Shown here in pieces: positions 28,330-37,122 of a stretch of 64,000 bases of DNA. How positions within the stretch are numbered: the first letter of the stretch is position 1; every line of letters begins with the position of its first letter. The notes beneath the pieces were generated by a model that made no database searches, was not told where the DNA came from, and was given only the letters and a program-made list of their open reading frames with translations. The translations under genes were made by a program, and so were the position numbers. Source of the stretch: Alphaproteobacteria bacterium MarineAlpha5_Bin9 (GTDB lineage Bacteria > Pseudomonadota > Alphaproteobacteria > HIMB59 > GCA-002718135); the NCBI GenBank assembly GCA_002937895.1, contig PTKV01000002.1, positions 1 through 64,000 of the forward strand, given 5' to 3'.

Positions 28330-28905
28330 ATGAAATACGTTCAAAAAATATCAGATCTAAAAATTGAAATAGATCAATTAAAACAAAGTTACCTTGAAAT
28401 AATTCAAAATATAAAAACATGGAAAAAAGACGAACAAAATCTTCATGATTTTAATGCAATATGTATCAACCAAATGCCAAATGATCCTAGCTCGATAAGT
28501 GGTGGAAATGTTAGAGGTCTTTATTGGACATACCCAAGCGAAAAGTGGGAGGAAGAAGAAAGATCTAATAAAATTGATGAAAGTAGGTATACAGAGATTT
28601 GTGAAATTTTTAAAAAAACATATGTTGAAGAAGTTTACAATCAAATTATTAAAAAATGGTCAATTGGAAGATTAAGATTTTTAATGAAGCCACCTAGATC
28701 TTGTTTAAGTTGGCACAGAGATCCTGAGAGAAGATTGCATATTCCTATTATTACAAATCCTGGTTGCAGAATGGTTATTGAAGATGAATGCTTCCATATG
28801 CCTGCAGATGGCTCCATTTACATAACTGATAATAGAAAATATCACAATTTTTTCAATGGTGGAGAAATTGAAAGAATTCATCTAGTTGGAACTTTAATAG
28901 AATAA
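28330..28905 (+). CDS. Aspartyl/asparaginyl beta-hydroxylase-like (cupin) oxygenase
   Basis: A 191-residue protein with a predicted coiled N-terminus and a C-terminal double-stranded beta-helix. CLSWHRDPERRLHIPIITNPGC gives the HxD metal pair, and KYHNFFNGGEIERIHLVG gives the distal histidine and a basic residue for 2-oxoglutarate, so it fits an Asp/Asn hydroxylase or Phytanoyl-CoA-like dioxygenase. The substrate is unknown. It is divergent from the heme operon with a 131-base gap, a probable iron link through its Fe(II) need only; no functional link is shown. Confidence 0.68.
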   Translation: MKYVQKISDLKIEIDQLKQSYLEIIQNIKTWKKDEQNLHDFNAICINQMPNDPSSISGGNVRGLYWTYPSEKWEEEERSNKIDESRYTEICEIFKKTYVEEVYNQIIKKWSIGRLRFLMKPPRSCLSWHRDPERRLHIPIITNPGCRMVIEDECFHMPADGSIYITDNRKYHNFFNGGEIERIHLVGTLIE

Positions 28906-28942
28906 TATTTAATTTAATTTTTAAAATATTGAATTGAAAGAA

Positions 28943-28958
28943 GGGGGCTTCCGCCCCC
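28943..28958 (-). terminator. GC-rich hairpin terminator downstream of hsp20
   Basis: The perfect 6-bp stem GGGGGC/GCCCCC encloses, on the minus strand, the GNRA-type tetraloop GGAA, followed by TTCTTTC. It lies 12 bases after the hsp20 stop. Such a GC-rich block stands out in a very AT-rich region. Confidence 0.75.
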
Positions 28959-28969
28959 CTACCCTTGGA

Positions 28970-29407
28970 TTAATTTATATTTATTAACCTAGATTTTTTT
29001 TCTTCAGGTATGATTCTTTCTAAATCAATCGAAAGAAGTCCATTTTTTAATTCAGCTTCCTTTACTTGAATATCTTCTGATATAGTAAAAGATCTCTCAA
29101 ATTGTCTAGTTGAAATACCTTTGTGAATTACTCCATTACCTTTTTCATCAATTGTTTTTTCACTTTGTTTATTGCGAACGGTAAGCGTGTTTTCTTTTAA
29201 TTCAATTTCAATATCATCCTTACTATAACCAGCAAGAGCAACTTCAATTTTATAATTGATATCACTCAATCTTTTTATGTTATAGGGTGGATAATTTGAT
29301 GAATATCTATCAGAGGATTCAAGCATCCTATCAAATTCATCAAAAATTGAATCAAATCCTACAGAGAAAGGTCTTAAAGAATTCCATACGGATAGGTTTC
29401 TATTCAT
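28970..29407 (-). CDS. Small heat shock protein, Hsp20 family
   Basis: A 145-residue IbpA-like holding chaperone. It contains an alpha-crystallin domain at about residues 40-130 with YKIEVALAGYSKDDIEIELKENTLTV and the ending NGLLSIDLERIIPEEKK, which includes the conserved A-x-x-x-NGLL motif. The ribosome-binding site AAAAGGAG is strong. An RpoH-like promoter can be read at 29470-29496, and a hairpin terminator follows. It binds unfolded proteins for hand-over to DnaK. Confidence 0.9.
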   Translation of the reverse strand: MNRNLSVWNSLRPFSVGFDSIFDEFDRMLESSDRYSSNYPPYNIKRLSDINYKIEVALAGYSKDDIEIELKENTLTVRNKQSEKTIDEKGNGVIHKGISTRQFERSFTISEDIQVKEAELKNGLLSIDLERIIPEEKKSRLININ

Positions 29408-29469
29408 AAATAACTCCTTTTAAAGCAAGTTTTTTGTCAATACCCATTATGGCATATTGAACAATTCTA

Positions 29470-29496
29470 ATATGGTAATTAAAAAACAAAATTCAA
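29470..29496 (-). promoter_or_regulatory. Candidate RpoH (sigma-32) promoter of hsp20
   Basis: On the minus strand TTGAAT is followed by 13 bases and TACCATAT, a good match to TTGAA-N13-CCCCATNT. The same spacing is seen at the dnaK promoter (63800-63827). The predicted start lies about 55 bases before the hsp20 start codon. Confidence 0.6.
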
Positions 29497-29504
29497 TAGA
29501 ATGA

Positions 29505-30161
29505 TTATTTTTTTCTTATAAAAACTAACCCATCTGCAATTGGCAAAAGCGAATATTCAATTCTTGTATCTTCTTTAATTTTTTGATTTAATTTATGAAT
29601 TGTTTTAGTTGTTTTATCATCACTTTCAAAATTTGCGACTTGTCCACCCCACAACATATTATCAATTATCATAACACCATTAGAGTATAAGAGATTAAGA
29701 CAAATTTCATAATAGTTGTCATAATTTTTTTTATCAGCGTCTATAAATATCAAATCAAATATTTTTTTTTTATCTAGATAGCTTAAAAGAACTTCATTTG
29801 CCTGTCCTATTATTGAATCAATTTTATGTTCAATCTTAGCTTTACGCCAATAAAATTTTGCCATTTCTTCAAATTCAGTTGAATTATCAATTGTTGTCAC
29901 TAAACCATCTTCGGAAACTCCTCTTGCAAGAGATAGTGTCCCTAAGCCAGTAAACCTTCCTATTTCTAGACAATTTTTAGCATTTATTATTTTGACAATT
30001 AACTCTAAAAATTGACTTTGTTCAGGGGAAATTTGCATATTAGAAACTTTCCCAAGAGATGATGTTGCGGATATTAATTCATCTTTTATCAAATCATTTC
30101 TATAACCATATTTTAAAAGATATTTTACTAATTTTGTTTTTACTTCAATCTGAGAACTCAT
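29505..30161 (-). CDS. Class I SAM O-methyltransferase, CCoAOMT-like
   Basis: A 218-residue member of the caffeoyl-CoA O-methyltransferase family, which binds S-adenosylmethionine and a metal. Motif I is CLEIGRFTGLGTLSLARG, DNSTEFEE follows, and the metal-binding segment is FDLIFIDADKKNYDNYYE, followed by GVMIIDNMLWGG. Bacterial homologues methylate catechol-like compounds, but the natural substrate is usually unknown. It follows deoA by 5 bases, so it is probably transcribed with the nucleoside operon, though a functional link is unclear. Confidence 0.8.
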   Translation of the reverse strand: MSSQIEVKTKLVKYLLKYGYRNDLIKDELISATSSLGKVSNMQISPEQSQFLELIVKIINAKNCLEIGRFTGLGTLSLARGVSEDGLVTTIDNSTEFEEMAKFYWRKAKIEHKIDSIIGQANEVLLSYLDKKKIFDLIFIDADKKNYDNYYEICLNLLYSNGVMIIDNMLWGGQVANFESDDKTTKTIHKLNQKIKEDTRIEYSLLPIADGLVFIRKK

Positions 30162-30166
30162 GGGTT

Positions 30167-31474
30167 TTATATTGAATATATAATTGGATTTTTAACTATT
30201 GGTTTATCAGAAATAATAAAACATTCTTGAATTTTTTCATAAAATACATCTATTTCTTCTTTTGTTTTAGCATGAACAGTTAATAATGGTGTTTTCTTAT
30301 CAACCTTTGAATTACATTCTAAAACATTTTCAAAGCCTACATAATAATCTATTTTCTGATCGGCCTTCTTTCTTCCGCCTCCAAGATTAACTAATATTAA
30401 AGCAAGCTTTCTTAAACTAATATAATTAACAAAACCATTTTGAGAAGAAAAAATATCTTTCTTATAATATGAATTATTAAGATCTTTTTGATATGAATTT
30501 ATAAAATTTGTTTTTCCTCCAAGAGAAAAAACCATTTTTTCAAATTTTTCTGCAGCTCTACCATTGTCAACATTTTCATTTATAATTTTGAGAGCTTCTT
30601 TTTTTGGTATATTTTTTACCATCGAAAGTAAACTTGATGACAATTCATTTGTAACTACTTCTAATCTCTCATTTTTATTTTTATTAATTAAATATTCTAT
30701 AGCCTCTTTTATTTCAATTGAATGACCTGCATTAAAACCTAAAACCTGATTCATATCAGTAATAATAGCTTTACAATTTAAGCCTGCTCCCCTAGCTACT
30801 TTTATCAAACTATCAGCAAGTTCTTTTGCTACTTCTTTGTTTGCATTAAAAGAACCATCTCCTGTTTTAACATCAATAATAAGATTTTTTAATCCAGCAG
30901 AAATTTTTTTAGAAAGAATCGATGATGTAATAAGTGGTAAAGATTCAACCGTACCAACAACATCTCTGATTGCATATAGTTTTTTATCTGCTGGGGCTAA
31001 ATGTTCAGTTTGTCCAATAATAGCACAGCCAACTTCTTTTACAACTTTTTGAAATAATTTTATTCCAGGTCTTGTATTATATCCAGGAATCGATTCAAAT
31101 TTATCTAAAGTTCCGCCTGTATGACCTAGTCCTCGACCAGAAATCATTGGAACGTAGACTCCACATGCAGCTAGAATTGGTGCTAAAATAATACTAACCT
31201 TATCTCCAACTCCTCCTGTTGAATGTTTATCGCAAACCAACTCTGGATCTAAATAATTTTTCCAATCTAAAATATCACCTGAGTTTGTCATTTCTTTAGT
31301 AAGTTGAATTGTTTCATGTTCAGATAAACCATTTAAAAAAATAGCCATAGATAAAGAGGCTATCTGTTCATCAGAAAAATCTCCACTTATTATACCGCCA
31401 ACAAAATTATGAATATCCTGATCTGAAAGACTTAATTTATTTCTTTTTTTCCTAATTATTTCTTGTGGTATCAT
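30167..31474 (-). CDS. deoA: Thymidine phosphorylase
   Basis: A 435-residue pyrimidine nucleoside phosphorylase. The phosphate site CDKHSTGGVGDKVS and the characteristic MISGRGLGHTGGTLDKFESIPGYN identify it. It splits thymidine or deoxyuridine into base and deoxyribose-1-phosphate. It overlaps punA by 23 bases and is part of the cdd-punA-deoA operon, so nucleosides are degraded by one transcript. The C-terminal domain with GGGRKKADQKIDYYVGF is of the usual type. Confidence 0.93.
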   Translation of the reverse strand: MIPQEIIRKKRNKLSLSDQDIHNFVGGIISGDFSDEQIASLSMAIFLNGLSEHETIQLTKEMTNSGDILDWKNYLDPELVCDKHSTGGVGDKVSIILAPILAACGVYVPMISGRGLGHTGGTLDKFESIPGYNTRPGIKLFQKVVKEVGCAIIGQTEHLAPADKKLYAIRDVVGTVESLPLITSSILSKKISAGLKNLIIDVKTGDGSFNANKEVAKELADSLIKVARGAGLNCKAIITDMNQVLGFNAGHSIEIKEAIEYLINKNKNERLEVVTNELSSSLLSMVKNIPKKEALKIINENVDNGRAAEKFEKMVFSLGGKTNFINSYQKDLNNSYYKKDIFSSQNGFVNYISLRKLALILVNLGGGRKKADQKIDYYVGFENVLECNSKVDKKTPLLTVHAKTKEEIDVFYEKIQECFIISDKPIVKNPIIYSI

Positions 31475-32282
31475 AAAATATTAATTCTTTAATAAAATTT
31501 TTAATTAGCTTTAAGATTTTTTTTTCAACTAGTGCAGCTTGCTCAAGAGTTTCTTTGTGACTTAGTTTGTTTTTAGATATTCCTGCAGCTTGATTAGTAA
31601 TGACACTTAAGGCCACAACTGGCAATGAGCAATGATTTGCTATAATAACCTCTGGAACAGTTGACATTCCAACAGCAGATACTCCCAAAGTTCTCATTGC
31701 TTTTATTTCTGCAGGTGTTTCAAAACTTGGTCCAGAAAACATACAATAAGTCCCTTCGTAAATTTTCTGATTAATTTTTTTAGCAATTTTCTTGAGTTGT
31801 TTGCGATAAAACTTATCATAGGGATCACTCATATCAGAAAATCTAGGTCCATAATCATCTTCATTAGGGCCTATTAAAGGGTTAAAACCACTCCAATTTA
31901 TATGATCTTTGATAGACATTATACTTCCTGGCTTAATACTTTTATGAATACTCCCAGCAGCATTTGTAATTATTATTAATTTACAACCTATATCTTTTAA
32001 AAATCTAATAGGAGTTTTTAAAGAGTTTGTGTTGATGCCTTCATAAATATGAGACCTTCCATGCAAACAAAGTATATTATGAGATTTAATTTTACCTAAC
32101 ACAACTTTACCTAAATGGCCTTTTACTGTTGGCTCGGGAAAGTTGGGTAATTCTCTATATGATATTAATTTTATAATATTTTTTTTTTCGAAAAAATTTG
32201 TAAGTCCACTTCCCAAAATTACAGCTACGTCTGGTTTAATATTTTTAGTTTTTTTTAAAAAAACTTTGGATGACTTAAGCAT
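31452..32282 (-). CDS. punA: Purine nucleoside phosphorylase (trimeric, inosine/guanosine type)
   Basis: A 276-residue family-2 phosphorylase. The sequence VAVILGSGLTNFFE, PTVKGHLGKVVLG, LCLHGRSHIYEG and the base-binding region SGPSFETPAEIKAMRTLGVSAVGMSTVPEVI are diagnostic. It splits inosine and guanosine with phosphate into base plus ribose-1-phosphate. It starts on the last base of the cdd stop codon and overlaps deoA. Products hypoxanthine and guanine could feed GuaD and phosphoribosyltransferases. Confidence 0.92.
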   Translation of the reverse strand: MLKSSKVFLKKTKNIKPDVAVILGSGLTNFFEKKNIIKLISYRELPNFPEPTVKGHLGKVVLGKIKSHNILCLHGRSHIYEGINTNSLKTPIRFLKDIGCKLIIITNAAGSIHKSIKPGSIMSIKDHINWSGFNPLIGPNEDDYGPRFSDMSDPYDKFYRKQLKKIAKKINQKIYEGTYCMFSGPSFETPAEIKAMRTLGVSAVGMSTVPEVIIANHCSLPVVALSVITNQAAGISKNKLSHKETLEQAALVEKKILKLIKNFIKELIFYDTTRNN

Positions 32283-32695
32283 TACAAATTTTCAGGACCA
32301 AAAGAATCCGGTAACAAATCGCTAAGTTTTAAGGTTTTAATATGTCCTTTAGTATTACAAATATGTATTGGTATTGTCAAAGATGCAAATTCTCTTATAC
32401 GTTGTCTACATCCACCACATGGAGAACAAGGCAAATCACCTGATCCAATAACAAGTAATTCTAAAATATTTTTTTGACCACTGCTAACCATTGATCCTAT
32501 GGCGCTTGCCTCAGCACACTGAGACTGGGGGTAAGCTGCATTTTCAACATTACACCCTGAAAAAATAATATTTTTGTTTGTTAATATAGAGGCTCCAACT
32601 TTAAATTTAGAATAAGGAACGTGAGCATTATCCCTAACCTTTTTAGCAGCTATAAATAATTTCTTGAAATAAGTTGATTGGGGTTCTGAAATCAT
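32282..32695 (-). CDS. cdd: Cytidine deaminase
   Basis: A 137-residue homotetrameric-type enzyme that deaminates cytidine and deoxycytidine to uridine and deoxyuridine. Its zinc site includes GCNVENAAYPQSQCAEASAIG with the catalytic glutamate and PCSPCGGCRQRIREF. It heads the operon that continues with punA and deoA; its stop shares one base with the punA start. The uridine and deoxyuridine products fit onward use by DeoA and Upp. Confidence 0.93.
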   Translation of the reverse strand: MISEPQSTYFKKLFIAAKKVRDNAHVPYSKFKVGASILTNKNIIFSGCNVENAAYPQSQCAEASAIGSMVSSGQKNILELLVIGSGDLPCSPCGGCRQRIREFASLTIPIHICNTKGHIKTLKLSDLLPDSFGPENL

Positions 32696-32737
32696 ATTTA
32701 TTCTTTATAATTGAAAAATTAGATAGGTCTAATAATT

Positions 32738-33586
32738 TTATTCTTTATTATATAAAATTATAGCTACACTAATAAGAACAACAGCTCCTCCGATAAAAAC
32801 TTGATTTTCTGGCCTTTCTCCTAAAAAAATTATAGCAGTTAAAACGCCAATTATTGGTAAAAGCAAATGAGCTGAGATAACTTTATTTACAGGATATTTG
32901 CCTAAGACATAGTACCACGTACTATATCCAACTATATTCATCATAATGCCCAAATAAATTACAATTAACCAAGAATTTAAATTTGCAGAATAAATATAAT
33001 TAAAACTATTTCCGTCATAAAAATAAGAAGCTAGTATTAGTTGAGGTCCAGCTAGTATTCCTAGCCATGCCGTTAAATGGATTCCATTCATTGTTTGACT
33101 AACTGGCTTAGCAATAACTTGTCCGACTGACCAAGTTAATGCCCCTCCCAATACCAATAAAACTCCTTCAATTTTATTCTCAAGAGTTGGTGAACCTGTT
33201 AAAATATATAAACCACAAAAAGCAAATAAAAGTGCTATTAAATTTATTTTTTTAGGTTTTTCTTTTAAAAAAATCATTGCTATTAAAACCCCAAAAGGAA
33301 CTTCTGACTGAACTAATAAAACAGCTGAAGAAGCTTCAATCAAATTTAATCCAGAAAAAGTCAAAGTGTATTGGATTGTACATCCAATAAAAGAAATTAA
33401 TAATAAGTGCCAAATTTTTTCTTTAGGAAATGGAAACCACCAACAAAGAATAATTCCTGTAATGCTCCACCTCAAACCATTAAGAAGCATAGGCGGAAAA
33501 TATTCCATTGCTGGCTTAGAAATTACAAAACCGACGCCCCACAAAAATGGGACAGATATTGTTAATAATAAATCACGATATGGCAC
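32738..33586 (-). CDS. EamA/DMT-family transporter
   Basis: A 282-residue protein with ten helices in two halves: ISVPFLWGVGFVISKPAMEYFPPMLLNGLRW begins the first, and LGGALTWSVGQVIAKPVS the second. It ends in PVNKVISAHLLLPIIGVLTAIIFLGERP, the typical last pair. It lies 42 bases upstream of cdd and may be on the same transcript, so a nucleoside- or base-related substrate is possible but not demonstrated. Confidence 0.82.
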   Translation of the reverse strand: MPYRDLLLTISVPFLWGVGFVISKPAMEYFPPMLLNGLRWSITGIILCWWFPFPKEKIWHLLLISFIGCTIQYTLTFSGLNLIEASSAVLLVQSEVPFGVLIAMIFLKEKPKKINLIALLFAFCGLYILTGSPTLENKIEGVLLVLGGALTWSVGQVIAKPVSQTMNGIHLTAWLGILAGPQLILASYFYDGNSFNYIYSANLNSWLIVIYLGIMMNIVGYSTWYYVLGKYPVNKVISAHLLLPIIGVLTAIIFLGERPENQVFIGGAVVLISVAIILYNKE

Positions 33587-33617
33587 AAATAATACCTTAA
33601 AAAATTAATAATGCTTT

Positions 33618-35222
33618 TTAGTTTAACAAATCATAAGCGGGAAGAGTTAAAAATTCTTCAAATTCACTGGATTTGATCATTTTATCAAAAATTTCTTTTG
33701 CTTCTTTAAATCTTCTTTCTTGATAATTGTTGTTACCTATAAAAGTTTTGATTTTTGTTAATTCCTCTTCGGCTAACTTTTCATAATAATCTAAATTAAC
33801 AATCTTTCCTTCTTTTGTGATAGCTTTATGATTAAGCCATTGCCATATTTGAGCTCTAGAAATTTCAGCAGTTGCAGCATCTTCCATTAAATTGTTAAGA
33901 GGAACACACCCATTACCTCTTAGCCATGACTCGATATACAATAAACCTATACTAATATTATTTCGAATTCCATTTTCTGTTATTACACCAACTCTTCCTC
34001 CTGATGTTTTAACAGGAAGCTTTAACAAATCACTAGCTTTTACGTCTATATCCTCTCTTAAATTACCTAATTGATTCTTAAAAGCTAGTTGAGCATCAAA
34101 CACATCTTTGGCTATTTTGACCAGCCCCGGATGAGCCACCCATGTTCCATCATGACCATTATATGCTTCTATTAATTTATCATCATAAACTTTTTGAATA
34201 GATTTATTGTTTTTTTCATCATCATTTTTTATAGGAATTTGAGCTGCCATGCCGCCTATTGCATGAGCTCTTCTTCTATGACAAGTTTTTATTAACAACT
34301 CACTATACGATTTCATAAAATGAACCCTCATACTAACCAAAGACCTGTCAGGTAAAATAAAGTTCTTATTTTTTTTGAATTTTTTAATAAAAGAAAATAT
34401 ATAATCCCATCTTCCACAGTTTAAACCTACAATATTCTCTTTAAGTTCATATAAAATTTCATCCATTTCAAATGCTGCTAGTATAGTTTCAATTAGAACT
34501 GTGCTCTTAATGGTTCCAGATTCAAGATTAAATTTTTTTTCTGTAAATTTAAATATCTCTGACCAAAGCCTTGCCTCTTTATGATTTTCCATTTTTGGTA
34601 AATAAAAATAAGGACCAGTTTTTTTGTGCAAAAGATTTTTATAATTGTTAAAAAAATAAGTTGCAAAATCAAAAATTGATGCAGAAACAGAAGAATTGTT
34701 GATTTTAAAATTTTTTTCAACTAAATGCCACCCTCTTGGTCTAACTATTAAAACAGCGTGTTGCTTATTTAGTTTGTATTCTTTGTTATTTTTTTTATCT
34801 ATAAAATTAATTTGATTTTTATTAGCAAGATATAAATTATAATGTCCACTAATAATATTGTCCCAAGTTGGTGATAGAGAATCTTCAAAATCGGCCATAA
34901 AAGTTTGAGCCCCTGAATTAAGAGCATTTACAATCATCTTTCTAGCAGGTGGTCCTGTAATTTCTACTCTCCTATCTAGCAAATCATGGGGTGTAGATTT
35001 AATTTTCCAATTAGACTCTCTGATTGATTTTGTTTCCTCAAGAAAATCAGGAAGCCACCCTAAGTCAATTTTTTTTTGAATTTGAACTCTTGACTCTAAA
35101 AGTTGTTTTCTTTTTTTTTCAAACAAGGAGTCAAGCTCTGCAATAAAAGAAAGGCAGTCTTTTGTAAAAATTTTTTTAATATTTGTGTCTTTTATCTCTT
35201 TTAATAGAAAATTATTAGTCAT
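33618..35222 (-). CDS. aceB: Malate synthase A
   Basis: A 534-residue malate synthase of the A form (the G form is about 720 residues). ITGPPARKMIVNALNSGAQTFMADFEDS, LIVRPRGWHLVEKN, VGLNCGRWDYIFSFIKK and the C-terminal catalytic region LMEDAATAEISRAQIWQWL are present. It condenses glyoxylate and acetyl-CoA in the glyoxylate cycle. Isocitrate lyase is not in the window. Acetate released by PhnA could enter here through acetyl-CoA. Confidence 0.93.
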   Translation of the reverse strand: MTNNFLLKEIKDTNIKKIFTKDCLSFIAELDSLFEKKRKQLLESRVQIQKKIDLGWLPDFLEETKSIRESNWKIKSTPHDLLDRRVEITGPPARKMIVNALNSGAQTFMADFEDSLSPTWDNIISGHYNLYLANKNQINFIDKKNNKEYKLNKQHAVLIVRPRGWHLVEKNFKINNSSVSASIFDFATYFFNNYKNLLHKKTGPYFYLPKMENHKEARLWSEIFKFTEKKFNLESGTIKSTVLIETILAAFEMDEILYELKENIVGLNCGRWDYIFSFIKKFKKNKNFILPDRSLVSMRVHFMKSYSELLIKTCHRRRAHAIGGMAAQIPIKNDDEKNNKSIQKVYDDKLIEAYNGHDGTWVAHPGLVKIAKDVFDAQLAFKNQLGNLREDIDVKASDLLKLPVKTSGGRVGVITENGIRNNISIGLLYIESWLRGNGCVPLNNLMEDAATAEISRAQIWQWLNHKAITKEGKIVNLDYYEKLAEEELTKIKTFIGNNNYQERRFKEAKEIFDKMIKSSEFEEFLTLPAYDLLN

Positions 35223-35322
35223 TATATTCTATATATCTATAAACCTTATAATTAAAAATATATAGACCTATGATATAAGAACCTCTATAAAAAAAGCTAT
35301 ATAAAGGATAAATTAATTAAAT

Positions 35323-35646
35323 ATGAATACATTTGATGAAAGAAAAAAAGGATTTGAGGCCAAATATATTAATGATCAAGAATCTGAATTTAAAATAAGA
35401 GCTAAAAGGAATAAATTGATTGGTCTTTGGGCAGCTGAAATTATTAAACCTTCAAATGTTGACGAATATGTTAAACAAGTAAGATTGTCAGATTTAGAAG
35501 AGCCCGGAGACGAGGATATAATAAAAAAGCTATTAGATGATTTTGAAAATTCTAGTCAAAAAATTTCTAGAAATGTAATTGAGGAAAAATTAATAGAGCT
35601 TGAAAATTTGGCTTCAGAAGAATTTTTTAATAAAAAAAATAATTAA
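35323..35646 (+). CDS. DUF1476 / ATPase inhibitor subunit zeta
   Basis: A 107-residue four-helix protein that matches the alphaproteobacterial family: MNTFDERKKGFEAKYINDQESEFKIRAKRNKLIGLWAAE. Members inhibit the F1-ATPase in Paracoccus, but free-living and intracellular relatives may lack the inhibitory segment, so the role here is uncertain. The N-terminal segment is conserved. It lies 10 bases upstream of a TrpF-like gene and divergent from aceB, a 100-base AT-rich gap. Confidence 0.88.
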   Translation: MNTFDERKKGFEAKYINDQESEFKIRAKRNKLIGLWAAEIIKPSNVDEYVKQVRLSDLEEPGDEDIIKKLLDDFENSSQKISRNVIEEKLIELENLASEEFFNKKNN

Positions 35647-35656
35647 TAATTTTTAT

Positions 35657-36316
35657 ATGAATAATTATACCTCCATAGATCTTAAAATTTGTGGGATTAC
35701 ATCATCTGAATCTATTATAACAGCATCTGAAAACAACATTAAAACACTTGGTTTTGCTAGTAACAATTTGTTAGGACCAAATACTTGTGATGATGAGAGC
35801 ATAAAAGAATTAATTAAAGAATGCAATGAATACAAAATAGAAACTGTTCTTCTCTCAAGATATCAAAGCACATTAGAATTGATCAAACAAATTGATTATA
35901 CAAAACCTAAGACAATTGCCTGTTCATATTTTTTTGAAAAAAGCGATCTTATTACCTTAAAAACAGTTTTTAAAAAATTAAGAATTGGAATTTCGGTAAA
36001 CCCAGAAACATTCAATTTTGACTATTTTAAATCAATAGAAAAATTAATAAATGTATTTTATTATGATCTTAATGTTTACACTAAAAATAATATTAAAACA
36101 TTTACAGTTGAAGAGAGTAAAAATCAGATTTTAAAACTAAAAAAACTCCATAAAACAATTTATGTAGGAGGAGGAGTTGATGAAAAAAATGCAGAAGCAA
36201 TAATTAAACACACCCAACCCAATGGAATAGATATCTCTAGAGGAATTAAAGATCAAAACAACAATTTGTGTGAAAACAAACTTAATAATTTGCTAAAGAT
36301 CCTATCTGCCTCTTAA
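35657..36316 (+). CDS. Phosphoribosylanthranilate isomerase-like (TrpF-like), divergent
   Basis: The 219-residue protein (ATG at 35657, 10 bases after DUF1476) starts DLKICGITSSES, as in TrpF with the catalytic cysteine C12, and ends with YVGGGVDEKNAEAIIKHTQPNGIDISRGIKD, as in the beta-7/8 loops. However, the usual SPR segment after GF and the GGTG phosphate loop are not found; here the text is GFASNNLLGPNTCDD and YYDLNVYTKNNIKTF. It has no neighbouring trp genes and overlaps folK on the other strand by 35 bases. It may be a degenerate or repurposed TrpF; a low-activity true TrpF is still possible. Confidence 0.6.
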   Translation: MNNYTSIDLKICGITSSESIITASENNIKTLGFASNNLLGPNTCDDESIKELIKECNEYKIETVLLSRYQSTLELIKQIDYTKPKTIACSYFFEKSDLITLKTVFKKLRIGISVNPETFNFDYFKSIEKLINVFYYDLNVYTKNNIKTFTVEESKNQILKLKKLHKTIYVGGGVDEKNAEAIIKHTQPNGIDISRGIKDQNNNLCENKLNNLLKILSAS

Positions 36317-36794
36317 TAACCTTAAAAACATACTTTTTATCAAGATCTTTATATAAATTAATCAAAGATCGTTTTTTAACAGGATGGATAAAATGTGGAT
36401 TTATTTCAATTAATGGCATCAAAACGAAATCTCTTAGATGTGCTTGACTATGGGGAATTTTCAATTTTTTTTCAGATAAGTTTAATTTGTTATAAAAAAT
36501 TATATCTAAATCAATTCTTCTTGGTCCATTTTTTATTGTCTTATTTTTCATCATTATTTTTTCTATCAATTCTATTTTTTGTAACAAATTATATGGAGTT
36601 TCATTTGTTTGAAATTCTATTACAGAATTAAAAAAATTTTTTTGATTTTTAAAACCATAGGGATAGGAAACATAAGTAGAAGACAACTTAGTTATAATGC
36701 CATACTTTGATAAATGTTTCAAAGCCTGATTAAAATTGATTTTCCAATCCCCAATATTTGATCCTACAGCTATATACGTTTTATTTAGATACAC
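36282..36794 (-). CDS. folK: 6-hydroxymethyl-7,8-dihydropterin pyrophosphokinase
   Basis: A 170-residue HPPK that moves pyrophosphate from ATP to the pterin. AVGSNIGDWKINFNQAL, YPYGFKNQKNFFNSVIE and the signature GPRRIDLDIIFYNK with LKIPHSQAHLRDFVLMPLIEI are present. It is the last gene of the folate operon; its start overlaps the end of folB by 14 bases. Its end runs 35 bases into the convergent TrpF-like gene. Confidence 0.93.
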   Translation of the reverse strand: MYLNKTYIAVGSNIGDWKINFNQALKHLSKYGIITKLSSTYVSYPYGFKNQKNFFNSVIEFQTNETPYNLLQKIELIEKIMMKNKTIKNGPRRIDLDIIFYNKLNLSEKKLKIPHSQAHLRDFVLMPLIEINPHFIHPVKKRSLINLYKDLDKKYVFKVIKRQIGSLANY

Positions 36795-37122
36795 TGATTG
36801 ATGAGCATTTTTTTAATTTAGAAATTTTGGGTTTTTCAACTTCAACAAAAACCTTTGTAACTTTAAATTTTTTTTTAATTTTATATGAGCATTCACTTAT
36901 TAATTTTTCTAAAGTAAAATAACTAGAATGAGCTAAAAAATTATTTATAAAAATTATTACATCTGAATAACTAATTAAAGATTTTATATTATCTAAATTA
37001 TTATTTTTAGGTTTATAAAAAAAATCAACTGAAATATATATCGGTTGCTTTTTTTCTCTTTCTTTTACAGAAGTTCCTATTTTTACCATTACTTTTAATT
37101 TTTTTATTTTTATCTTGAACAT
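36781..37122 (-). CDS. folB: Dihydroneopterin aldolase
   Basis: A 113-residue enzyme of the tetrahydropterin fold that makes 6-hydroxymethyl-dihydropterin. The start KIKKLKVMVKIGTSVKEREKKQPIYISVDFFY is typical (the glutamate of VKERE binds the pterin), and SYSDVIIFINNFLAHSSYFTLEKLISECSYKI is the conserved core. It overlaps folP by 13 bases and folK by 14. Sequence is rather divergent and lysine-rich, in line with the AT bias. Confidence 0.85.
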   Translation of the reverse strand: MFKIKIKKLKVMVKIGTSVKEREKKQPIYISVDFFYKPKNNNLDNIKSLISYSDVIIFINNFLAHSSYFTLEKLISECSYKIKKKFKVTKVFVEVEKPKISKLKKCSSISVSK

